Assembly (NCBI GenBank): GCA_963556495.2
Contig: OY747710.1
Span: forward strand, 17,537,500 to 17,601,499
Source: Valencia hispanica
Lineage: Eukaryota > Chordata > Actinopteri > Cyprinodontiformes > Valenciidae
DNA length: 64,000 nucleotides
Direction: 5' to 3'
Under the pieces are notes generated by a model. The model did not search any database. It saw only the letters and a program-made list of their open reading frames with translations, and was not told the origin of the DNA. The position numbers were made by a program, and so were the translations under genes. Each line of letters starts with the position of its first letter. Position 1 is the stretch's first letter. Of the stretch, positions 32,161 to 44,830 are shown one piece after another.

Positions 32161-33730
32161 GGTATGCTTGGAGCTGTAGTCTATGTTTCTGCATACTCGA
32201 TGCACAATTTAAACCATTGTCTTTTCATATAAAATTAATCAGATAGCTACACACACAAGGCATTTAATCATATACAACACATTTAATTGTATATTACAGT
32301 TAAATATGTGTATATACACAAATCAGTTTCATTTTACCTTTATCTATCCCTGTTCTGTGAACTAGGGTTTGTATAGAGATGATGTTTCAAAGTTAATTTG
32401 AGGTAAAGACCACATAATCAGAACAATTAAAAAATGTGCACCCAGACAAATATAACAGACATCCAAATCACACCTGTCACCCAGAACTGGCCCACCAGCA
32501 ATAAAATCCAACCCAACAAATTATTTTGTATTTTCACTGCTTCTTGACATTTTTTCTTATTTATTAACTTTCTTTTGATTCTGTCATGAAATTATTGATT
32601 GATCTGGGCATGTTTTCTGAAAAAGTGTAAAAAATAATCAAAAATAAAACTAGATAGATAGTTAATTGATATTGTGAAGGAGATATTCAGGTGTGTCCAG
32701 TTCAACAAGATTCATAATCATACAGATAAACTTATAGGAGAAGACAATGGCGAGGATGGAACAGTCGCTGGGTGGAGAAGAACAAAAAGCAGAAGCAGCA
32801 GAGATGGAACAGCAGTTGTTTCAGAACATTTTAATGAAGTAAAAACAGTTCACAGAGATATTGAATAATGTACAAGTAAAGGTTTCTTTGCAACAGTTAC
32901 TCTGAGGGACAGTTATCTCCTCCAGCCATGACAGGAACCTATTCAAAGGAAGCATAAACATAAGTCATAACACACAGACAGCTTGGCATGCAAAAAAAAA
33001 AACTTCAGCAAAAGCCTGTTTTAGTCAAAAGTCCTTTCACCAACGGCATGGTACAGGCCACAGAGAGGGCAAGTTTGGTTTTTGAAAACCAGGAAATTGA
33101 AGTTAGGCTACCCAACATCTTTGTAACCTTACCCAACTGCTCCTCCTGAACATGGAAAAATTATGGGGTAGCGCTACAATAACATTGAATAACACTGCAA
33201 ATATTTTAAATACAACATGATAAAAAAAAAAACATTTTAACAATAACTTCAAACTATTCCAGAGCTTTTCATTAACTATTTTGTTTAACGTTGTACACCC
33301 TTTAACATCCAACTATTCCAAAACTTTTTCATTAAGAACTATTTGGTTAATCAACTATTGAGAAGGGCTGCCACAAACGACTAATTTAATTTCGATTAGT
33401 CTACAGACCAATTTTCCAACTAATCGATTAGTCTAAACAATTATTTTAAGATGAAAAAAAACTATTTAATTTCACGTCATTTTATTTTCTGTAAACATTA
33501 CCATTCAATTCACAAAACTGAAAATATTTAAATTGAATAAAATTCAAATTTTTTAAATTAAATTCTTAATTCACTAATTAAGAATGTAATTAATTAAATA
33601 GTATTAAATAGTATTAATTAATTAATTAATAATTTATTGATTCACTAAATTCTTATTTTATTTTTAAAATTCTTATAAATACATTTCTTTAAAAATAAAG
33701 AAATTGATTTTTTTTTTTCTTCTATGCAAC
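32161..33730. other. AT-rich repeat-derived DNA without genes
   Basis: 33360-33460 resembles a MITE with TCGATTAGT motifs in both orientations, and 33480-33720 is AAATT-rich low-complexity DNA. No coding sequence was recognised. Confidence 0.4.
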
Positions 33731-33769
33731 AAGATTTTGTTGTGTACTAACAGCCATATCAGGGCTGTA

Positions 33770-34310
33770 CGTTTTTCAGCTTATAGCACTGGTGCTACAG
33801 AGGTTGCTTATTTTGTAGCACAGACAAAAACGTTGTAGCTTCAACACAAAATGTATTTTACAATCTCTTAAAACCTTTTTGTCAAGAAGAGACTGTGGAA
33901 CAGGTTATATTATTTTGCCTAAAGTAAACTGTTGAGAGAAGAGAACTGGTACAAAATTTACAAGATATCAAATTGCAACTGGAGATCCAAGACATTTTAA
34001 ACAGAATTTCTAGTTCAGACAAATTGCTGATATTTTAAGAAGACAAAATTAATAGAAAGAATATAGCTTTGTTTGTTCTTTAGTACTTAGTAGAAAATAA
34101 GTCGGGTATATTTAGTATGCACCAAAGGTTCCTTATCAACCGCCATTAAACAGAAATGTGTCAGAAGTTTTAAAAGTCCTACGTTATTGAACTCGGCATG
34201 TATTTCCAACGTTCCTTGAATCCGCCACATGTGTGCAGCTCTGCCGGATGTTTGTGTGTGGCTTATAAAAGAAAGATCGCTCTTATATACTTGCAAATTT
34301 GTATTTTTAA
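33770..34310 (+). mobile_element. LINE 3' fragment, paralogous to 63545-64000
   Basis: GACTGTGGAACAGGTTATAT and GATATCAAATTGCAACTGGA align with the fragment at 63545 onward. In translation it resembles the ETVEHVILFC region near the end of LINE ORF2. It has many stops. Confidence 0.6.
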
Positions 34311-34539
34311 AAAAGTAGCTAAGGGTGTTCATTAGCATGGAGAAGTCATTTCAGATGGTCCAAACATTTGCCTTCAGCGAAGACGGGACAGACCTTATTT
34401 CTCTTTCGTCTTTCATGCTGAAGCATCAGGCTGAGCAGAACATACAGGCGGACCGAGCTGCTTGTTGTTAGTGCTCTGGGATCACTGCACAGCTGTTCGG
34501 TGAGAACAGTAACAATGATGTGTGCTTTACGTCAGTGTT

Positions 34540-34665
34540 TCCAAAGGTCTCCAAAAACACCATAAAAAGTCGCTAGATTTGTCGCTTTCTTGTGAAAGAG
34601 TCGCTAGAGGGCTCTAAACATATATATAGCGACACGGTCGCTACGTTGGCAACACCATTCACTTG
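34540..34665. repeat. Fish interspersed repeat with GTCGCT motifs
   Basis: AAAAGTCGCTAGATTTGTCG and GCGACACGGTCGCTACG belong to a common repeat that is also represented in part at 63300-63380. Confidence 0.5.
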
Positions 34666-35188
34666 TTTCAGCCTAACGGGGTGACTGCTTTGGAGCCACT
34701 CTGCAGCGTTGATACCATTGACATATATGAATGTGTTTATAAATGTCTATGGTTGAGAAACCATCGCTTCGTCTTCAACATAGACTGTATAATAACTGTG
34801 AAGGCCGTCATCTGAGTTGAGTGGAAGTCTGCGACTAAAGCGCGCTGCGCCATCTAATGGTTTGGGAGAAATATGTTGTTTTGGTCCTTTGAAACTTTAT
34901 GCTCGACGGCAAAAAGTGACGTCGACAATATTTCATATTCGACCTCATCGGTTAGGTCGACTACTTGCGGCAGCACTACTATTGAGGTTATCAAATTGTA
35001 ATGAAATACATTTTTCATTGTAATTAAGGCAAAGTCCCTTCAAATTGTATTTCAATTGGAAATTATTGCCATATTACTGTTAATATGAAAAATCTTGAAC
35101 CTTGCTGACTCACAGACGAACAAGAAATTCCCCATTGTCACACAGCCCATCTATTGTGCATAGGCTCATAAATAGAATGACATTCATT

Positions 35189-35310
35189 TCAACATGCACA
35201 AGTATCCCGTTTAAGTCTATGTATAATAAGGTGTGTAATAAGGCAAACCATTTGTAAATATGTTAATATTTAATCGAGTTAAGAGTATTATCATTCAACC
35301 TGATCAGCCT
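35189..35310. repeat. Repeat flanking the L1 element (left copy)
   Basis: TTTCAACATGCACAAGTATC and AATAAGGCAAACCATTTGTA align with 38967-39090 in the same orientation. The two copies bracket the L1 at 35387-38240. Confidence 0.6.
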
Positions 35311-35386
35311 TCATAACAAGCAAATAGACGGGACAAAAACTATAGTTCACAATCAAGTCATTACCTGTAAATCTAAATTTCCTAAA

Positions 35387-38240
35387 AATTAAGTGGAAAA
35401 CTGCATAGGTAGATTAGTGTTAAATAGACCACTTAATACTTTATGAAGCTCTGTCCAGAAGGGTTTAACCACAGGGCAGATTTTTAAAATACGATCATTA
35501 AGGTCTGTTTCCTTTCTAATATGTTCAAAACTATTACGCACCTGGAGGAACCTAAAAAATTCAGTTCTGTCCAGGTCATAGTCTTCTTTCACCTTTTCAA
35601 AGCTTTTAAATTGTCCCTTTTCTGTAAGAGAGTAGTATGTAGTTATTCCTTTCAAAATCCATGATCTGAATTCTTTATCTATTGTGTTAGGCTTAAACTC
35701 TGGGTCGAAGGCACACCATTGGATTATCTGCAATTTATTACTTAATTTGTATTCATCCCTCATCATATTCAAGATTTTTAACTGTGCTTTGACCCATGGG
35801 TTCTGTACCTTATTTACAAGATATCCCAGATGTTTGTAAGGTAGTACTGCTTGCATTGAGGGATCAACCAGACTAGTTAGTTTTATATCTTTCCATCGAG
35901 CTTGAAAGGATGGGTTATACAAATTAATCAGGGGTCTAATCTGAGCTGCATAAAAATTATCTTTAAAATTAGGTAGTGACATTCCCCCTTGTTCTTTGGG
36001 AAGTTGTAAAGTTTTGAATCTAAACCTGGGTTTTTTACCCTGCCAAATAAACCTGGAAATAATCTTGTCAGAGAATTGTTTTGAGAAAATTTCTACGGAG
36101 AGTGCCTGGAATAAGTAGAGATATCGTGGGAGAATATTCATTCTTACAGACTAAATTCTGTGACTAAGACTAAGGAAAGAAATTGAGTTCCATCTGTGTA
36201 TGTCTTCCTTAATTTTCGTTAAGAGGGGGCCATAGTTTATCTCTGCCAGTGTTTGAATCCTTTTCGGCAAGTTTATTCCTTAATATTTTAATTAATTTTG
36301 ATCCCAATTAATATGGAATTTATCCCTAAGTTGCTTTGTGGGTTGATAATTAATAGTCAAAATTTCTCTTTTATAAATTTAATTTATATCCTGAATAACT
36401 ACTATATTTTTCTAGGAAAGTCATTAATTTGGGGAGTGAATTGGGAGGGTTACTTAAATAGACCAAGACATCATCAAGACGAGACATATAGCGCCACCTT
36501 GTGGTCTTCTCTATTAATGCAGATGCCTTTAATATCCTGAGTCTGTCTTATCCACAAGGCTAGGGGCTCTATATATAGTGCGAAAAGCAGGGGTGAAATT
36601 GGGCATCCTTGTCTCAAGTTCCAGTGTAATGGCGTCAGAAAGGTATCCATTTATTTTTATCCGGGCTGATGGTTTGTTATATAACGTACGGATCCCTCTA
36701 CTAAAAATGTTGTCCAAGTCAAATTGTTCTAAAACTTTATAAAGGAAAGGCCAGCTTACAGAGTCAAAGGCCTTCTCCGCGTCTATACTAACTAAACAGG
36801 CTTTAATATTATTTTTATTAATATAATGTAATACGTGTAGTGATCATCTAAGTTGTCGTGAGTCTGTTTTTGCAGAATAAATCCGGTCTGATCGTTGTGT
36901 ACAAGCCGGGGAAGAACTTTGTCCAGTCTCCTGGCGAGGATAGTTGTATAAAGTTTGTAGTCAACGTACAACACCGAGATAGGTCTGTACGAACTACACT
37001 CCACTTTATTTTTTCCCTCTTTAGGGATAACGGAAATCACCACCTCATTCCAAGATGGGGGCTTTTAGCATCTGTTAATGTCATGTTACAGGCTCGGAGA
37101 AGGATTGGCATTTGTTCAGTTTTAAATACCTTGTACCACCCTGAGGTGTAGCCATCTGGGCTGGGTTATTTGTTTGATTTTAGGATTGAGATAGCCTCTT
37201 TCAGATCTATCTCAGTTATAGGGGCTATAAATATTTAATTTTGTTCTTGTGATATAGAGGGTAAATTAAAAGATTCCAAAAATTCTTGAATTTGCTGATC
37301 ACTTTCTAATTGGGGTTGTGTATACAAGCGCTCATAGTATTTTCTGAATGTTCTATGTATTTCTTCTTGTTTATGCTGTATAGTTTTTGAGTCTATGTCT
37401 CTTATCTTGTGTATCGTGTTGTCTGCACGTTGCTTTTGCAGTTTTCCTGCCAGCATTTTTAGTGATTTTGCTCCGGCGTGGAGGGAGTCTTTATCACCTC
37501 AACTGGAAACCCTTGCACTGACATGTCCCTCATAGCTTCTGCAGCATTCTGGAAAAGCCGGGTGCCGTCTTCATAGAAAATCTGCATCTTTGCAGGATAT
37601 GGTGTCTGAAACTATATGAATTTTTCCTTCAGCATCTTTTTGGCTTTGGTGTATTCGCTCCGTTTCCGCACCTCAGGGGGAAAGTCATGGTCGACGTAGA
37701 AGCGAACATTGTCGTAGAACACCTTCTTTTTCTGCCATGTTCTCTGTATCACCTCTTCTTTGATCCGCCAGCTGCCGAACTTGACCACTATAGAGCGGGG
37801 TTTTGCTGTGAGCCAGTGGGGTTCGGAGCCAGTGCCCGGTGGGCCCGTTCAATTTTGAGGTCTCTGTCAAGCGGCAGGTCAATTAAAGTTTTCAGTACGT
37901 TATCCAGAAAGCCAGCCATGTCGGTGCCCTCTCTACCTGCAGGTATTCCATAAATCCGCAAGTTTTCTCTCCGTGCTCGGGCCTCCTGGTCAATCAGCCT
38001 CGCTTCCAAGTTAGCCTCACTTCTACTTCGTCCAGTCTCTCGTTTAACCCTCTATAACTCCTGTTTGATGTTGGGTAGTTGCGCCTTGTTGTCTCTTCTG
38101 AATTCACGGATTTCGTTTAGGATACTATTTAGGCTAGCTTCGGGGCTATCTTCCTCATGTGGGTTTAGCCCTGGAGAGTTACTTCAGCTGTGCCTCGAGT
38201 CTGGGTCATCTTCTGTCAGAGCCATGCTTAATCCACTTGT
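35387..38240 (-). pseudogene. L1-type LINE: ORF1 joined to ORF2 lacking the endonuclease
   Basis: Minus strand. ORF1 starts near 38225 (MALTEDDPDSR), with a polar/coiled region, then RRENLRIYGIPAGREGTD and IERAHRALAPNP (the RNA-binding domain of L1 ORF1p); a frame change follows before VKFGSWRIKEEVIQRTW. From about 37456 the sequence is ORF2 linker and reverse transcriptase: KTIQHKQEEIHRTFRKYYER, SSYRPISVLYVDYKLYTTIL, DQTGFI and GYLSDAITLE. The end is 36141-35389 (FIWQGKKPRFRF and the C-terminal region). No apurinic endonuclease domain lies between ORF1 and the linker, so about 700 bp is missing. Multiple stops and frameshifts make it inactive. Confidence 0.85.
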
Positions 38241-38966
38241 AGTAGTAACCCCTTTTCTCATTCTTTTAATTAAATGCCCACCAGGATTGACAAAATCAAG
38301 TTTTTTGTGGTTAATTTATAAAACCTTTGGGGAGTGTCGGCTTTTCTCACAATGTGCTCTGCAACTCACTTCCTGCTCAGAGAGGTGGGGGCGCCGAACT
38401 CCAAAACCCCAACGGGAACTGTTTCAAAATAAGACCCAGAGCTGAGAGACAAAGAATTACAAAAATCACACAAACTCAGATCTGTTTTGGAAAAGACGCA
38501 CCTGCAGATGGGAATCAGACAAGACCTGACTGTCTGACTCATTCTCTTACAGGGCTGTATCATTTTTATTTCAAGAAGAACAAAGAACATATCACGTGAC
38601 TCCTCTCTCCTCCTTCTACATCTTGACAGGTCATTTATTTTCTCCAGGTCTCTTGACCTTACTATGAACTGGGTTATAACATGACTTAGAGTTATAGCTG
38701 ATCCTCCCTGCTTTCAGTTCATATCTTTACTCAAGAGTTTGTTTACTTAAAACCTTCAACCCTATAAAATACTGGTAACAGAGTCATGTTTTACTACCCT
38801 GAATGATATAAACAGGCCTATTACTTCTAAAGCTTAAAAAAGATATAATTAAAACATATGTACTGCATAATAAAAATAGCCTTAAAAAAGTAGAATACAA
38901 CAGGAGCTAGAGGTTTAGGCTACCATCCTCTCAGAACCGGAACCGGAAACCCCCAAAAGCAGTAAT

Positions 38967-39090
38967 TTCAACATGTACAATTATCCTGTATCAAGCCTAT
39001 ATATAGTAACGTTTGTAATAAGGCAAACCGCTTGTAAATCTGTTAATATTTCATCAAGTTAAGAGTATTTTTATTTAAACAGATCACTTA
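38967..39090. repeat. Repeat flanking the L1 element (right copy)
   Basis: See 35189-35310; the match is clear but imperfect. Confidence 0.6.
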
Positions 39091-39674
39091 CCTTCCAACT
39101 GCTAGTATAGATGACAGAACCTCAGTTGACTGAAGTAAGATGGCCACCGTTTAGCTACGCTGTCAAATCCCGCTTGCGTCATCTAGTGTTTAGGTATGTC
39201 TATGTGACAACCAACTGAATATTGCGTTCTAGCCCCACCTCCCACCCCCCCCATTCCGAGCGCGTTTTAACTCCTACGGTGGCCGTTTCATGCCAAGGTT
39301 AACATGACTTCCAGTACTACGACTTCATCCAGTGTTCCTTCCAGTGATGAGGTTACTTTAGAAAACTGGATTGCATTTAGTTATATATTCAGACGTATGC
39401 CGCGTCGCAAGTAGACAATCTCAACTGAGTGTAGCCAAAGCGCGAAAGGCAGAGCTAGAATTTCCAGGAATGTCCCTCATTGGCGAATGTATTTCAAAGG
39501 TGGAGGCTCAACATTTTTATTTTTTTATAATTTTTTTTATTAAACAACTAAATAAAACATGTATATACATAAACCTTGCAGAGGGAAATAGTTTGAATAC
39601 AACAATTACAGTCTATAATACAACAAAAGAAAGAAGAAGGAAAAAAAACACTAGGGGGATTAGAAGGAAAACAT

Positions 39675-39705
39675 GTATACACACACACACACACACACAC
39701 ACACC
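39675..39705. repeat. (CA)n microsatellite
   Basis: A short ACACAC run inside the LINE 3' region. Confidence 0.9.
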
Positions 39706-40654
39706 TATACATACATGTATATGTACATGCATACATACAAGTATAAACATTGATTGCAAAAAGCAAAAAAAGATATTTGTGAATGTAAACAAGAATATTT
39801 GAGTAAAGCAAATTTAAAAAATGAAGTCAGTAAAAATTATACACAAAAAAAGCAAGGAGGACTAGAATAACAAAAAAATTGAAAGGTCTGAACAATTTTT
39901 TTTTGCAAAAGCATTTGAGCTCAATTTTTTTAGTGAAGAGTAGTACAACTTGAACTCATTTATAAAACAGGAAAAAGATGGCTTATTACCTCTCCATTTG
40001 CTGCAATGTAAATGATACTTTCCCAAAAGTAATATAATATTTATCATGTCAGAGACAGATCCATTCAGATTTTCCATATGAAAAAGAATATGACAGGTAT
40101 CAAACGATGGAATAACTGGTATTTTTAGTAACAGCCAGTTTCTTATGTCAGTCCAAAAGGTTTGGGTAACTGGACACGAGAAAAACAAATGAACTAAAGT
40201 TTCGTCAGCTTCATTAAAAAAAGAACAGGGTTCTGCTTCGAATTTAAACCTTCTCTTCAGAAAGACTGCAGTAGGATAAATATTAATAACCTTAAAATGA
40301 GTTTCTTTAACTTTTGGAGAAATAGGCCATTAAAAAAATGTAGAACAAGCTTTTTCCAATGTAAGTCGGGTCATTAACTCCGGAAAATCAATAACCTTTC
40401 CTCTATGATAATCATAAAAGAGTTTAGATTTAAAAACACTGTTAATAAACTTGTTAGTACATTTTCTGTCGGTTAAGTTGCAATTATCAATAACAAGCTT
40501 TGGTAATACTGGCTTAGTGTTTACATACATTATATGATTTTTAATTAGCTGAATTAAAGGGAGAGGAATTGCTCTGCAGATTTTGTTAAATTCTCAAAGA
40601 CCAGAGGTAATATTATAAGTGTTGAGGAAAGTGGAATGGTCTATTATGTAAGGA

Positions 40655-41501
40655 AGAGGATTAGGGCCACTGAAGAAAAAAAAATAGAATTCTGAGAAAA
40701 AAGTCAGAATTCTGACTTCAATCTCAGAATTCTGACTTTTTTCAGAAACCTAAAACAAACAAAAAAAATTTCCAAAGGATTTTTTTTTCATTTCCAAAAA
40801 AAAGTCAGAATTCTGACTTTAATCTCAGAATTCTGACTTTAATCTCAGAATTCTGACTTTTTTCAGAAACCTAAAACAAACAAAATTTTTTACAAAGGGT
40901 TTTTTTTTTCATTTCCAAAAAAAGTCAGAATTCTGAGATTAAAGTCAGAATTCTGAGATTAAAGTCAGAATTCTGACTTTATTCTCAGAATTCTGACTTT
41001 AATCTCAGAATTCTGACTTTTTTTCTCAGAATTCTGACTTTTTTCAGAAACCTAAAACAAACAAAAATTTTTACAAAGGGTTTTTTTTTTCATTTCCAAA
41101 AAAAGTCAGAATTCTGAGATTAAAGTCAGAATTCTGAGATTAAAGTCAGAATTCTGACTTTTTTTTTGGAAATGAAAAAAAAAATCCTTTGTAAAAAAAA
41201 TTGTTTGTTTTAGGTTTCTGAAAAAAGTCAGAATTCTGAGAAAAAAAGTCAGAATTCTGAGATTAAAGTCAGAATTCTGAGATTAAAGTCAGAATTCTGA
41301 GATTAAAGTCAGAATTCTGACTTTTTTTTTGGAAATGAAAAAAAAAATCCTTTGTAAAAAAAATTGTTTGTTTTAGGTTTCTGAAAAAAGTCAGAATTCT
41401 GAGAAAAAAAGTCAGAATTCTGAGATTAAAGTCAGAATTCTGACTTTTTTCTCAGAATTCTATTTTTTTTTCTTCAGTGGCCCTAATCCTCTTCCGTAAT
41501 T
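40655..41501. mobile_element. Giant hairpin MITE built from TCAGAATTCTGA palindromes
   Basis: The ends GGAAGAGGATTAGGGCCACT and its reverse complement are the outer arms. Inside are about 30 copies of TCAGAATTCTGA (a 12-bp palindrome with an EcoRI site), joined by AAAGTC, GAGATTAAAG or GACTTTAATC spacers, plus several copies of a CAGAAACCTAAAACAAACAA block. The right half largely mirrors the left. Non-coding; inserted in the LINE ORF2. Confidence 0.88.
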
Positions 41502-42601
41502 ATGTCATCGTTATCGTCCAATAAATCAGAAACAAACAAAATTCCTTGTTCAAACCAGTCACTCTTAAAAAAGGATTTCCTGTTGGATAGGATCACTCTG
41601 TTGTTCCATAAGGTTGAACCATGAGGGGGAAAATTATGGGAAAATATAATTTTGCAGAAATGTAGAGTTTGTCTGTGAAAATGTGACAGATTGATGGGAA
41701 CTTTATTTACCTCGTAATCACATTTTAGAAGAAAGTCCAATCCTACTATTTTGTTAAATAAGGACCTTGGGATGTGAAGAATCAGGTTGCGACAAACAGG
41801 CTTTTATCCAATTGATCTTGCGGGTACCAACCAACGTTTCAAAGTCCAAAGCTTTAACACCACCCATATCATACTCTTTTACAAGTTGAGACCTTTTGAT
41901 GTAATGGGTTTTATTTCTCCATAAAAACTGAAAGATAACAGAATTGGCTTTTTTGATACTATTAGAGGAGACATATAGGGAGTGACAGGGCTAGATTAAT
42001 TTAGAAATGCCTTCTGCTTTAGATAAGATAACTCTACCAAAAATGGTAAGATCTCTGGCTAGCCATCGATTGAGGGATTTTTTTCATATCAATTATACGG
42101 TTAGAAATATTCACGTCTTCTCTTCGAATGTGGTTTGTTGATAAGGTTATGCCTAAATATTTCACTTCGGATACTACTTTTATTGAGGAGATAGTAGAGT
42201 CAGAGCTTGAATGGATGGGAAGTAGTTCGCACTTTTTAATATTAAGAGTAAGTCCTGAAGCATTAGAAAAAAATGAGATCAACTCGAGGGATTTTTTAAC
42301 CATTGATTTGTTACTTAAAAAAACAGATGTATCGTCCGCAAACTGACTTATTTTAAATTCTTTGTTCACAATTGTAATGCCAACTAAATCTGAAGAGTGT
42401 TTAATAAAGAGTCAACAAGTGAGTTGCCAATATGAATAACTTTGGAGAGATGGGGCACCCTTGTCGGAGGCCTCGTAGGACCTTGAAACTGGGGGAAGGA
42501 CCAGAATTCAAAGACACACAGCTGCTGATATCAGTGTATAGAGTTTTAACAATATTACAAAATGTTTCCCCAAATCCCAAGTAGCAATGGAGGCTCAACA
42601 T

Positions 42602-43470
42602 GTATTCAGCCATTCCCACGAATCGCGCGTATGTATTCTGAATAGCCGATTCTACGCTTATGAGAACACTTTCATTAGTAGGTTGAAGTAATTACACATG
42701 AATGAGCACATATTTTTGAAAGAACAAAGGGGCTTTTGCTAAGAATTAACTCAAAAATATACACAATGTAGCTTTAACTTAAAAGCTGCATCATATGCAT
42801 TTCTTTAAATTTATATATATATATATAGTCAGTATAGTCAGTAACGAACCGTGAGCATTACAGCTGGGCCTTCACCCCTAGCCATTACCGCCAAAGCTGA
42901 GCCACCCCTAGCCTCCATTAAACGCTGCCCATGGGCTACGATGAATTGAAAGTGCTTAACAACTGCAATTCAACTTAAAGATGACAAGTACGTCAACAAT
43001 AGGCAATAACATTAATAACATTCTCCACAACAAGCAACCTGCTCAACATTAACTTCACCAAAACTGGACATACGAACTCGGACACCGATGCTACTTTAAT
43101 CACCATGGACAGCCCTTTAAAATCATGACAATCATCAGAGTAAAACTCCATTTCAAATTAACAATACGCCAAGCACATTTACGCACCATTACGCATTGTG
43201 CAGTGATTATTTTAGTACTTTCATAAGCCAAATAAATAAAAGAAGCAGAAAAAGGGGCTCGGGGAAATAAAATAAATAAATAAAAAAAATCCAAGCGCAA
43301 ACTACTGATATGAGGATTTATAAGGGATCGGCTGACCAATAGAATTAAACAATTTGTGCTGGAGTTTTTACACAGACAACCTCTGCAATTAAAAAAATAC
43401 TGAATCCCCCAGTGTAATCCTAATCCTGTGTGAATAATAATCAAGCTGGTTAATAACATGGGCCTACCTT
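42602..43470. other. MITE end and unassigned DNA
   Basis: 42602-42776 completes the repeat arm with the inverted end ACACAATGTAGCTTTAA. The rest has no recognised gene. Confidence 0.4.
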
Positions 43471-43471
43471 A

Positions 43472-43687
43472 TTACACGAAAACGAAGTCCATCAGTCGAT
43501 CTTTTAACAAATCCGCCGCTGACCCAAGTGGACAACTTGTCATTTGGAAAAAGCAACAACTCCAGCAGTACAGCCTGTTTGTTTCCTTACAGCCGCTCAT
43601 CCAAGGATAGCGCTGATAATTCTCAGTCTTGAAATGCCTTTCCACTTTCTTCACCTTTTCTTTTAATTCCAGTTCTGAAGTTGGCAT
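43472..43687 (-). pseudogene. N-terminal fragment resembling a hAT/ZMYM-type transposase
   Basis: ERHFKTENYQRYPWMSGCKE followed by NRLYCWSCCFF resembles the TTF-type entry motif (YPW...CWPCLLF) of hAT transposases and the related ZMYM proteins. The frame after CCFF departs from that pattern, suggesting a small indel. No further transposase was identified next to it. Confidence 0.45.
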
Positions 43688-44029
43688 TCCGTTTTTAATG
43701 ATCTGAAGCTTTTCTGTGAAAAAGGCGAAGCTAACAAGCTAGCCACAACATCACTCTCATCTTCCGCCATTTTGCTCTCTAACTCCCTCTATCGGTCTCT
43801 CACCACTCTGCTACATCTGAGATTGAAGATAAGACTTCATGAAGGCCTACGATCTTTTTTTTATTTTCCCGCCCACTCAAAATCCAACAATGATTGGTCA
43901 ATTCACCGCTCACTCTAAAACTAAGACTTGGCCTTCTCCTGGAGTGATGAAGTCCTAACCAATCTATATTTATATATATATATACATGATCTAGACTCAC
44001 AACAAATTTTTCATAAAATGAGGCAGTTT

Positions 44030-44830
44030 AATTTTCTCATAAAATTGGGACAAAACTATACCATTGCATGTTGTTGTGTCACACAACACACAATATAAGC
44101 CATCTCCCCTTGATCATACTCATACTTTGGTCAAATAGGCTTAAAATTCATTTTAGGGATTTTTTCATCATGTAAACTAATTAAATGTGCAATAACTACA
44201 CCATTAATTGTTGTAGTGCAACCAAACTCACAGTACATATAAACCATCTCCACTTGATCATACTACAACTCATACTTTGGTAAAATTAGGCTTAAAATTC
44301 ATTTTTGGTAAAATTTTAGCATTCAAAAACTAATTAAATGTTCAATAAGTACACCATTACATGTAGTGCCACCAACCTGCAGTACATATGAACCATCTCC
44401 CCCTGATTATACTACAACTCATACTTTGGTAAAAATAGGCTTGCAAGTCATTTTGCTCATTTTTTTAAAATTAATTAAAATTAATTTCAGGGATGTTTTT
44501 CATGATGTAGAAACTAATCAAATGTGCAATAACTACACCATTACATATTGTAGTGCCATCAAACTCACAGTACATATAAACCATCTCCCCTTGATCGTGC
44601 TACAACTCAAACTTTGGTAAAAATAGGCTTGCAAGTCATTTTGCTCATTTTTTTTAGCATTCAAAAACTAAATAAATGTGCAACAAGTAGGCTACTCTAT
44701 TACTATTACATGTTGTAGTGCCATCAAACTCACAGTCTATATGAACCATCTCCCCTTGATACTACAACTCATACTTTGGTAAAAAAAAATAAAAAATAGG
44801 CTTAAAATTCATTTTAGGAATTTTCTTATG
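44030..44830. repeat. Satellite-like tandem array, about five units of 150-175 bp
   Basis: CATACTTTGGT recurs near 44121, 44270, 44425, 44603 and 44770. Each time it is followed by TAGGCTT...TCATTTT and later CACCATTA...GTTGTAGTGC and CATATAAACCATCTCC. The units are diverged, with small indels. Confidence 0.85.

Larger units (their letters stand above)
39515..42587 (-). mobile_element. 5'-truncated LINE with 14-bp target duplication
   Basis: TGGAGGCTCAACAT occurs at 39501-39514 and 42588-42601. Minus-strand frames give the reverse transcriptase core (RGLRQGCPISPKLF near 42480; FADDTSVF near 42330; EVKYLGITLS near 42150) and the late region (FFSCPVTQTFWTDIRNWL near 40170). The plus-strand left end is T-rich, as expected for a 3' poly(A). 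Frames are broken in several places. A hairpin element (40655-41501) interrupts it. It appears to be of the L1/Tx1 group. Confidence 0.85.
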
